Source: Agrostemma githago (lineage: Eukaryota > Streptophyta > Magnoliopsida > Caryophyllales > Caryophyllaceae). From it: a DNA stretch of 64,000 nucleotides. A model generated the notes under the pieces. That model did not search any database and had not been told where the DNA came from. It worked only from the letters and a program-made list of their open reading frames with translations. Location: positions 62,001 to 126,000 of the forward strand of contig CAUDLW010000052.1 of the NCBI GenBank assembly GCA_958450325.1, written 5' to 3'. Each line of letters opens with the position of its first letter. Position 1 is the stretch's first letter. Both the position numbers and the translations under genes were made by a program. Shown piece after piece: positions 55,203-64,000 of this stretch.

Positions 55203-55655
55203 ATGGCTGGAATTTTCTCGTTTGAAAACACTTACGAGGAAAGTTTGGTGTTTGATCCAACGTTACCACCTGTTTTTGACGAGTATCATCTTCAACCAAA
55301 CGGGTTGTGCAAGAAGAAACAAATTCTGATCTTAATCAAAACAAGCATGGAGAGTAAGGGGGGTGAGCTTGTGGAATACTTTGAGAAGCAACAAAAGATA
55401 CCTGATCCATCCTTGTTCACGACAAGCAAAGTAGAGTTCACAAGCATTCAAAACAACACCTACTTGAAAAGGAGTCGAGCTTGGGGTCGAGCCGTGATAC
55501 CAACGTTACCCACACTTATGTCTATTTGGAGTAAGGATGTGTTGATCCTAACAAATTTTGTATTTGATCCAGGTGGGATACTTGTTACAAGAATTGAGGA
55601 CAATTCTTTTTCAAAGGAGAGTATGATGCGAGTTCATTTTGCACCGGTGTTTTGA
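55203..55655 (+). CDS. Unidentified 150-aa protein of element D
   Basis: ATG at 55203 follows an A-run. The first residues M-A-G-I-F-S-F-E-N echo the gag start of the family (M-A-G-V-V-S-F-E-D). The end (R-I-E-D-N-S-F-S-K-E) is homologous at DNA level to the polyprotein end before the polypurine tract (gaattgaggacaattc). The middle 120 residues (with F-D-P-T-L-P-P-V-F-D, E-Y-F-E-K-Q-Q-K-I and S-I-W-S-K-D-V-L) are unlike any gag or pol part here and I do not recognise them. There is no signal peptide or obvious membrane segment. The stop lies in the 3' LTR, as in the family's other ORFs. It may be a captured host fragment or a rapidly evolved gag relic. Confidence 0.55.
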   Translation: MAGIFSFENTYEESLVFDPTLPPVFDEYHLQPNGLCKKKQILILIKTSMESKGGELVEYFEKQQKIPDPSLFTTSKVEFTSIQNNTYLKRSRAWGRAVIPTLPTLMSIWSKDVLILTNFVFDPGGILVTRIEDNSFSKESMMRVHFAPVF

Positions 55656-56798
55656 TCAGTCCATATCTCGAGTTATACTTGGAGTTTCGTAGTCATTCAA
55701 AATGGAGGAGATAGATTTCGAGCTTATCTTTCCAATGACTATTCATGAAGGCTCATTGAACAAGTATTGACAAAGTTATGGTCCGAACAAGACAGTTGTG
55801 CATGGGAATTTCTGATGCGAGTTCATTTTGCAGCATTGTTTTGATCAGTCCATATCTCGAGTTATACTTGGAATTTCGTAGTCATTCAAAATGGAGGAGA
55901 TAGATTTCGAGCTTATCTTTCCAATGACTATTCATGAAGGCTCATTGAACAAGTATTGACAAAGTTATGGTCCGAACAAGACAGTTGTGCATGGGAATTT
56001 CTGATGCGAGTTCATTTTGCAGCATTGTTTTGATCAGTCCATATCTCGAGTTATACTTGGAATTTCGTAGTCATTCAAAATGGAGGAGATAGATTTCGAG
56101 CTTATCTTTCCAATGACTATTCATGAAGGCTCATTGAACAAGTATTGACAAAGTTATGGTCCGAACAAGTCAGTTGTGCATGGGAAAGCACCGGGGTTAA
56201 AGAGGACGTTTGAAGCTGGTTGTGTTCACTTGGTGTGCACGTCCAAATGAAGCTTTGTTATTAGCTCCATGTTCACACCAGCCACACCTTAATGCTCTCT
56301 TAGCTTTGTTATTAGCTCCTTGTTCACATTACTTAGTTATTAGCTCCTAGTTTACATTACTTTGTTATTAGCTCCTAGCTTTGTTATTAGCTCCTTGTTC
56401 ACATGGTTGTAACTTTGTTTTTGTCACCCTAATCAGCCAAGTTTAAGGTCTGATTGTAGGCTATATATAGCCATTTAGTTGAATGAATAAGAGATCCAAT
56501 TTGCATATTAAAACTTGAGTAAAGCTGAGCTTTCTGTTTCGTCCTTGTAGTTTACAAGACAAAGTCTAGAGTGAGTCGCGTTACAAGCTCTAAACTCGCT
56601 ATTTCAATCGAGTGTTTGATCTAGCAAACCGCTTTGTTGAAGTATAGGTCTACTTCACCTAGCATACTATCCTTGGTTACGGTTTATCCTTCCTTTAAAC
56701 TATCTTTTCTTTCTGTTTTGGTTACTCATTCACGTTCCATTTCAGAATACTAATCATATCTCTCATTCTTGTTTCAAAGTTCATATCAACTCACATCA
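55624..56798 (+). repeat. 3' LTR of element D with internal triplication
   Basis: 1175 bp, exactly 378 bp longer than the 5' LTR. A 189-bp unit from tgatgcgagttc to catgggaatttc begins at 55624, 55813 and 56002; the third copy runs on into the normal LTR. Confidence 0.92.
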
Positions 56799-56931
56799 GT
56801 TCATTTACCTTGATCTTGTCCACCGGTTCCCTTCTTGGTTGGAAACGAGAATTTTTGGGCTGGAAGTTCTCCAACGCCTTCTTTAGTTGTTCCAAGAAGG
56901 TAGGATCTTCAAAGTTCAACACTCCTGCCAT
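56799..56931 (-). pseudogene. Gag of element E, N-terminal part
   Basis: ATG at 56931 starts M-A-G-V-L-N-F-E-D-P, followed by F-L-E-Q-L-K-K-A-L-E and the R-R-E-P-V-D-K block. It is cut by element D; the reading continues at 54168 after removing D and one gttca. Confidence 0.85.
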
Positions 56932-57748
56932 TCTTTACGTCTAAAGGAAGACCAAAGCTCTGATACCACTAATGATGTGAGTTAATATGAACTTTGAAAC
57001 AAGAACGTGAAGATTGATTAGTATTCTGAAATGAACGTAAACAAAGTAACCAAAACAGATTGTAAGGATGAATAAACCGTAACCAAAGGATAGTATGCTT
57101 AGTGAAGTAGACCTATACTCCAACAAAGCGGGTGCTAAATCAAACACGCGATTGAAGTAGCGAGTTTAGAGCTTGTAACGCGACTAACTCTATACTTTGT
57201 CTTGTAAGCAACAAGGACGTAAAAGAAAGCTTAGCTTTACTCAGTTTTGTGATGTCAATATTCGATGTCTTATTCATTCAAGTAGATGGCTATATATAGC
57301 CTACAAAATGACCCTTAAACTGGCTGGTTAGGGTGACAAAAACAAAGCTACATGGTGACAAAAACAAAGCTTAAACCTATTGTGAACTAGGAGCTAAAAA
57401 CAAAGCTTAAACCTATTGTGAACTAGGAGCTAAAAACAAGGCTTAACAAAGAGCATTCAGCCGCGGCACACTATGTGAACATGGAGCTAAAAACAAAGCT
57501 AACTATGAGAACACAATCAGCCCATAATCATCCTCATAACTTCAGTACACTCCCCATGCTTGAATGAGTGTGAACCCAAGTTAATGCCTTGACTATTTGC
57601 TCCTTTAATCAGCCCACACACGAGCTAGCTCACCAATTGTAGTAGGCTCACTACTAAGCTGGTAGGAGGTGCTAGTGTGGCTGAACTAAGACCATTAGGA
57701 GCTAAGGTGACTTCATTGAACTCCTTAGTAGCTTCTTGATTCGGATCA

Positions 57749-58442
57749 ATTGAACAAGTATTGACGAAGTTATGCCTGAAACAAGTCAGCTGTGCATTGA
57801 AAAACGCTGCTGTTAAATTCTTTGACGGAATTGTTTCTTTTGCCTCGATTTTCTTTAAAGCTTTCAATAAATTCCCGAGGAGAAGAGCTGCTATTTTCAA
57901 GTCCGTTTAATCAAGACTACTCAAGCAAACAAGGGCCTTGCATCTGATTTGGAGCATGGAAAGTAGGCTGATTGTGTTCTCACTTATTCATTTGTATCTA
58001 GCTATTTAGTTCTAGCCTAGTTCATTTCCCTTTCTTTGTTTTTGTCACCCACTTTATGAGGCTTGACTTTGCTGGTTAGCCTCATCCTTGGGTTGAGTTG
58101 TAGGCTATAAATAGCCAAGTACTTGATGAATAAAACATTCAACCTTCATCAATCAAAATCTGAGTTAAGCTTTGCTTTCCTTTTCGTCTTTGTAGTTCAC
58201 AAGACAAAGTATTAGAGTAAGTCGCGTTACAAGCTCTATACTCGCTATTTCAATCGAGTGTTTGAATTAGCACCCGCTTTGTTGAGGTATAGGTCTATCT
58301 CACTTAGCACACTATCCTTGGTTACGTTTTATCATCACTTTACAGCAACTATTTCAACCTGATTTCGTTGCTTTGTTTCGTTCATTTCAATTTACTATCA
58401 ATCTCCAAATCACTTGTTCAAGGTTCATTCCAAATCACATCA
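57749..58442 (+). mobile_element. Diverged LTR of the same superfamily, 5'-truncated
   Basis: 694 bp starting in the middle of a D-type LTR (attgaacaagtattgac) and ending ccaaatcacatca at 58442. It has ggctataaatagcc at about 58104-58117 and the R/U5 features of the family with many substitutions, so it is an older subfamily. The left edge is cut by the LTR of E; the right edge joins pol of J precisely. Confidence 0.75.
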
Positions 58443-60462
58443 GCATCAATTTGTTCTTTCTCTTGCTTGGAAACCTCTCCTTTCTTAAGTGAACCCAAAC
58501 CAAGTTACCCTCTTGGAAGAGTCTTGGTTTCCTGTTTTTGTTGGATCTTCTTTTGTAGGCTTCATTTACTTCCTTGATCCTTTCTCGGATTTTCTCGTGG
58601 AGTTTTATCATGGATTTGAGCTTTGACTCTGCGTCCTTGTGGACTAACTCATCCTTAGGTAGGGGAATTAGGTCCAAAGGCATATAAGGGTTGATTCCAT
58701 AAACAGCCTCAAAAGGAGAATGAGAGGTAGCATAAGTAGGAGAACGATTGTAAGCAAACTCGGCGTGGGCTAGCTTGACATCCTAATCCTTTTGAGTCTT
58801 GCTCACCAGGCCTCTTAGCAACGTGCCTAAAGTGCGGTTGGTAACCTCGGTTTGGCCATCTGTTTGTGGGTGATGAGAGGTGCTAAATAAGAGCTTGGTC
58901 CCTACCTTCCTCCACAATGTGTTCCAAAAATAGCTAAGAAACTTTGAATCACGATCCGAAACAATGGATTTAGGTACTCCATGGAGGCGCACCACTTCTT
59001 TGAAGTACAAATCGGCTACATTGCTAGCATCATCGGTTTTGTGACAAGCAATGAAGTGAGCCATTTTTGAGAACCGGTCCACCACCACCATGATAGCATC
59101 CTTCCCCCTAGCTGTTCTTGGCAAGGCCACAATGAAATCCATGGACACATCTTCCCATGGTCTTTTAGGTGTGGGTAAGGGCATATAAACTCCTGGCTTG
59201 AAAGAACTCTTGGCAAATTGGCAAGTTACACACTTGCTCACTACATGTTGAACACTCCCTTGCATTCTTGGCCAAAAAAAGTGCTCTTTTAAGACTTCCA
59301 ATGTTCTTGTGATGTCGAAATGACCTGCTAAACCTCCCCCATGAGCTTCCCTAACCAGCAACTCCCTAATGGGATGTTTGGGAACACAAAGTCGATTTCC
59401 CTTGAAAAGAAATCCTTCCTGCAAAACAAACTCGTCAAAGGCTCCCTCCTTGCATTTGGTGAAAGCTTCACCAAAATCAGCATCACTTTTGTAGTAATCC
59501 TTTAGAGTTTCAAATCCAAGCAATCTAACATCCAAATTGGACAATAGAGTGTAGCGGCGGGATAATGCATCAGCCACCACGTTACTCTTACCATCCTTGT
59601 ATTTTGAAGAGAATTGAAAGGATTGCAAGAATTCCACCCACTTGGCATGCCTTGGACTTAGTATTTGTTGGCCATTGATGTACTTTAGGGACTCATGATC
59701 TGAATGGAGAATAAAGTGGTTAGTACGAAGATAATGACTCCAATGATCAAAAGAGCTCTTACTATGGCATAGAATTCCTTGTCGTAAGTGCAATAATTCA
59801 GCCTTGCTCCATTGAGTTTTTCTGAAAAATAGGCAATGGGGCGCCTGTTTTGCACGAGGACAGCACCAATTCCTACTCCACTAGCGTCACATTCAACCTC
59901 AAATGGTTGAGAGAAATCAAGAAGAGCTAGAATAGGAGCGGAACACAACTTCTCTTTGATGTCTTCAAAAGCAACTTGGACAGCCTTGGACCAAATGAAC
60001 GTACCCTTCTTCAAACACTCGGTGATAGGACTTGTGATGGTGCTAAAGTCCTTGATGAACCTCCTGTAGAAAGAAGCCAACCCATGGAATGATCTTACTT
60101 CAGTTATGGTAGAAGGGATTGGCCAAGTACGGATGGATTCTATCTTGGTTTGATCAACGGATACTCCATCTTTGGATACCACATAGCCAAGGAACACCAC
60201 GCTTTCTACAAAAAAAAGCACACTTCTCCTTCTTGCCAAAGAGTTGCTGTTTGCGTAGTGTCTCAAAGAGTAGCCTTAAGTGCTCCATATGCTCCGCCAA
60301 AGACCTGCTATAAACAAGAATATCATCCAAATAAACCACAATGAATCGACCTAAATAGGCCTTGAGTATTTCATTCATTAGCCTCATGAATGTGCTTGGA
60401 GCGTTGGTGAGACCAAATGGCATGATCGTCCATTCATAGAGCCCATGCTTAGTCTTGAATGC
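58443..60462 (-). pseudogene. Chromovirus pol fragment J: RT, RNase H, integrase, decayed
   Basis: Read leftward from 60462: reverse transcriptase from K-T-K-H-G-L-Y-E-W through V-V-Y-L-D-D, RNase H (E-C-D-A-S-G), integrase zinc region and core (P-Q-T-D-G-Q-T-E), ending at K-N-K-L-M. One-base insertions shift the frame near 60210 (expanded A run in ctacaaaaaaaa) and near 59748 (gatcaaaagagctc). A tryptophan codon has become TAG at about 58783. Both ends are cut by LTRs. Confidence 0.87.
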
Positions 60463-63400
60463 TGTAACACCCGCTATATTTCTAGCAATTTTATTCCTTA
60501 TCGTTATGACATCGTTATAACTCTATCACATTTTGGCTTATGTGTCATCATTTTTTCAAGCTTATCTTCAATTTTGAGTTTAATGATATTTATTTTTATT
60601 TTAAAAGATTTTAAATCTTTTACATCTATTTATTTGATTTTCTTCGTAAACTAAGTAATTTTTCCGCGAGGAATTCTATTTCTCTCCGAATTGACATTTT
60701 TAAGCTTGGATTTAAGTTATTTTTTTTTCCTAAAAATGTTTGAATACGTTTATGGAATATTTTTTTACTAAGATATATTTTAGTTACTAAAAACAAGCCA
60801 TTTATGATTTTATTACGAAGCTTCGCGAATAATTATTTTCTTACGCGAGGTTTACTCGAATTACTTTGAAACGCCTTTAACTATTTTACGATTATACTTT
60901 TTATCAACTTATAAATTATTTGAGACTGTTTTCTCACATTTTGGACCGACTAAGCTCTTGGTCACAAGTTTTATTACATTTTATTTAAACGATTCATTTT
61001 ATCACATTAAAACGTAATCATAAGATAAATCATTTTCATTCATTGTAGCATTTATGTCAAAGCTTATCTTACTCCCTCTCTTATCCCATTTGGCCGGCCA
61101 ACTTATGGTCTAGGTACACTCTTGTATTCTTTTTTTTGAAAGCCTTAATTCATGCTTACTCTTTTAAGTATTGTATCACCCATCTCCACCTTTACTCTCT
61201 ACATTCATTTCTTTTACATTCACCAAAAATATTCATCACTCTCTTCTCCTCTCTTTTGGCCGTGTGACCCTTAGCCATTCTAGGCAAATTTTTGCTCCAT
61301 TTCTAGTCTCAATCGCATCATTCTTATCGTCATAATCATCCTCTTTCCGATTCCTTCGTTAAGGTATTAATCGACATCATTTTCGATCAATTTTTACCTT
61401 GTTTTTTTTAGTTTTCTCATGGTATTTTCTGCCATGATTTTCGTGTTGGTAGGATTTTTGGACGATCCCGAAGCCGACGAATACATCGTTGATTCAGACT
61501 TGGAGTAGAGGTAACGTCGATGTTACTCGGTATTTCAAGGTTTTAATTGAGTATTTGCATGTATATATTTTTATATTTTATTTTGGCAATATATGTATGT
61601 CACGAATTCTGGAAAAATTTTCAAAGTTGAAATTTTGCATGTTTCGATATTTTTATCGTTTTTACGAGATTAACGATTAAATTGTTATAATAATTTGTAA
61701 AATCGTAATAATCGGCCTAAACATGTAATATATATTTATATTCTGGAAAAATGTTGTTTTTGATGATTTTTAGTCATTTAGTATTTTTCTGATATTTTTG
61801 ATATCGATTATTGAATTATTATCGTTTTCGGACAAAAACGATTGAAAACCGATTTTTAGTTCTAGTACTTAAACATTTTATTTTAATCTGATTTTTGACG
61901 TGGTAAAACTTTCTAGTGAAATAGAATTTTATGAATTTTCTCATAATTATTCGGAATTGTTAAGTGGATGAATTAATTAATCACTTTAAATCATCGTTTA
62001 TCGTTAAAACCGTGTTTGTTGTTTAAATTCTCGATTTCTGGTCTTTGGTTTAAATCTGGAAAAATTTATGATTCTGATGATTTCATATTAAAATGTATTA
62101 TTATGATTTTTAGTGCCTTAATAAAATGTTTGGAACGATAGGTTTGTTAATAAAATCGTTAATTGCGAAAACGGGTTTAAATGACGGTTTTGTTGAAATT
62201 TGTTGAATCTGGGTTTTGGAAAAATCTGGAAAAAATTTATATTCTGTAAAATTAGGATTTTAAAGTGTAATAATAATTTTTGGATATTAATACTTAAATC
62301 GTTTTGTAATTACTATTTTTATTAATCGTTATTGTCGAGATTGGACGATTAACGAGAAAACGCTTTAAAAACCGAGTTTTTAGAATTCTGGAAATTTTCT
62401 TTTCTGGACAGAATGTCCATAAATATAATTTAACTATTTTACGTAATTTTTGTACTATTTATTATAGTCTTTAATTAATAAATATTGATTTCGGACAAAT
62501 TGTGATTTATCGCTAAATTGCTTCGTCTTACCTAAAAGAATTATTTTTCCAGCAATTTTGAAAGTATTTAAATCTGAAACTTTAAGAGTTAAATCATCCC
62601 TTAACATACTCTAAATATATTTGTTGGTTTAATTAAATAAAAGACGTTAAAAGATTTAATTTGATGTTTGCCGTAAAATCCTATTTATAATTTTATCGTC
62701 GAAACTAATAATAATTAGGGAATTTTAGCTTTATAACTTTTGAAAACACCCTAATTAGTAATATTAAAATATTTAAGATGTTTCTAATCATTTTATAACA
62801 CTTATACGATATTTTATTAATTTCATAAAATCAAATGTTCTTACTTTAATAATTAATATCGTTAAGGCCGAAAGTATTAGTTTTATAAATCTATATCGTT
62901 TACTAAAATGTGGTATTAGTATGAACTAATATTTTCACTACTTTGATATGATGCTATTTTTAGTAAAGTTTCTAAAAATAGAAGTTTCCTAAAATAGAAG
63001 TTTCCTAAAATAGAAAGTTTCCTCTTTTAGAATATAAATGTTTACTTCTTTTATCCTCATATTGTTTATGATGAATACATCTTTTAAATATCGATAATGG
63101 TTTGTTTTGGAGTTATGGAATAAGGACAAGTGTGGGTTTAGAGTAATATAGTCTGGGGTGTACGTTTTGCCATCAACTATAAAGCTGGTGTGTCTATGTT
63201 GAGACACATTGGTCGTTGAACTGAGCATGGTTTGTGCTCAGGAGTGTGTATATTTTGACCTTAAACTTAGATATCGCATCGTGTAAGTCGCCGTCGGGTT
63301 GAACTGGATTACGGTTAGTGTCCAGGAGGGGTGTACATTACTTAAGCCAGGACCTCGCTGCACGCAGTCCTGTTATAGTTGAGTTGCCTAGTTAGAGACC

Positions 63401-63988
63401 AAAGTCTAATTTGTTTTGACTAAGTTCTCGAAACTAGTTTTTAGTATTATCCTAGTGAAAGTCTAGATTCTACATTAATCCTATCCATAACACCATTTTG
63501 ATTATTTTATTTATTATCGATATAAATTGGCGCAGGTTGGCAAATATTTTTATGTTTCTTCGGCAACCCTTTTAATTAATTTGTTTTACGCTAAAGCTTA
63601 TTTTATTACGCTGTTTTAATGTTTTCCACTTTTACTATTTTTCCTATATTAGTAATTACTGTTTTAAAATCCTGTTATACGGCTGGGAGAACGTTGACGT
63701 TGCTCCCCACTGATTGTGGCTGTTATGTTTTAACATGGCAGGTATACGTGTTTATTTTCCGGTGGGTGTGGGCTAGCGAGCAGTCTTGGATCCTGCTGAT
63801 CTTTTAATAATCATGTCTTAAGGATTGTTTAACCTTTTTACGGATTGTTTTATATTTTAGCCATTTTTATGTATGGCGCATGTTGGACTTTACCAATTTA
63901 ATTTATTAAGACATAGTTCTGTGTGTTTTAATCCCGACTCTACAGTGTTTCCGCCACTGTATCGCGCTAGAATTTTTAGGGGATTACA
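60463..63988 (+). mobile_element. 5' LTR of a long-LTR (Tekay/Del-like) retrotransposon, body beyond window
   Basis: 3526 bp, tgtaacacccgctat to ggggattaca, followed by gt and the primer site. It is nearly identical to the solo LTR at 9458-12996, apart from scattered substitutions, one copy fewer of a 17-bp repeat and an extra atacggct near 63679. It interrupts the reverse transcriptase of J; the left candidate duplication is aatgc (60458-60462), with the partner outside the window. Confidence 0.9.
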
Positions 63989-63990
63989 GT

Positions 63991-64000
63991 TGGTATCAGA
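63991..64000 (+). promoter_or_regulatory. Primer binding site (initiator tRNA-Met type), cut by window end
   Basis: tggtatcaga, two bases after the LTR, is the first ten bases of the TGGTATCAGAGC site used by many plant Ty3/gypsy and copia elements. Confidence 0.85.

Larger units (their letters stand above)
54174..56798 (+). mobile_element. Small nonautonomous LTR element D with a novel 150-codon ORF
   Basis: 5' LTR 54174-54970 (797 bp), internal region only 653 bp (54971-55623), 3' LTR 55624-56798 (1175 bp, expanded by two extra 189-bp units). TSD gttca at 54169-54173 and 56799-56803. The primer site TGGTATCAGAGC follows the 5' LTR and a purine-rich tract aaaggagag precedes the 3' LTR. LTR termini start tgatgcgagttc and end actcacatca. 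It lies inside the gag of E. Neither gag nor pol domains are present. Confidence 0.9.
53370..57748 (-). mobile_element. Chromovirus element E: gag-only body, interrupted by element D
   Basis: 5' LTR 56973-57748 (776 bp), primer site complement at about 56957-56969, gag start at 56931, insertion of D at 54174-56798, rest of gag to 53370, then the LTR ending at 53369. The right flank is not host DNA but the middle of another LTR (57749 onward). Confidence 0.82.

Noticed and set aside
38168..57748. Plant pararetrovirus integration
   Set aside because: No movement protein, and LTRs, polypurine tracts, integrase and the primer site pattern identify Ty3/gypsy elements.
35661..57753. A 5-bp TSD around the whole stack (cattg left, attga right)
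   Set aside because: They overlap only as attg with a one-base shift, and the two sides are different contexts (host DNA left, another LTR right).

Overview
The window is repeat-dense plant nuclear DNA. Evidence: Stowaway, hAT and Mutator-type MITEs, Ty3/gypsy LTR retrotransposons of three plant lineages (Tat, long-LTR Tekay/Del-like, chromovirus), and tRNA-iMet primer binding sites. It is probably a dicot; nothing in it fixes the species. I see no intact host gene. All calls are from reading the sequence by eye; no alignment or search was run.

Layout. 1-7001: intergenic DNA with eight MITE-like insertions (one Stowaway nested inside another) and a possible terminal exon at 1967-2068. 7002-27389: one Tat-lineage Ty3/gypsy element (TSD actgt) with gag-pol on the minus strand and two extra ORFs on the plus strand. 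It carries three nested insertions: a 3.5-kb solo LTR (9458-12996, TSD gaagc), a solo chromovirus LTR (18253-19235, TSD gcttc) and a chromovirus deletion derivative (22230-26199). 27395-35665: remains of a FAR1/FRS-like gene whose intron holds a ~22-bp minisatellite, invaded by young element L (28440-33132, TSD tgaat) and solo LTR K (34791-35582, TSD agttc). 35666-57748: a stack of minus-strand chromovirus elements (I, H, G, F, E from left to right) in which complete LTRs alternate with mostly truncated internal regions, plus two later insertions, C (48787-52792, TSD ggtgc) and D (54174-56798, TSD gttca). 57749-60462: a diverged LTR and a decayed pol (J). 60463-64000: a 3.5-kb 5' LTR with its primer binding site, whose body lies beyond the window.

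Most notable point. The chromovirus copies fall into complementary classes that share LTRs, primer site and polypurine tract. B, C and E encode capsid plus zinc knuckle but lack reverse transcriptase and integrase. H, F and L encode protease and reverse transcriptase (H also an apparently intact RNase H and integrase) but have gag cut in frame to about 60 residues. H (pol-competent, gag-less) and C (gag-competent, pol-less, LTRs identical by eye) could in principle supply each other's missing functions. A third type, D, has replaced gag-pol with a 150-codon ORF I do not recognise. Mosaic LTRs show frequent recombination among copies.
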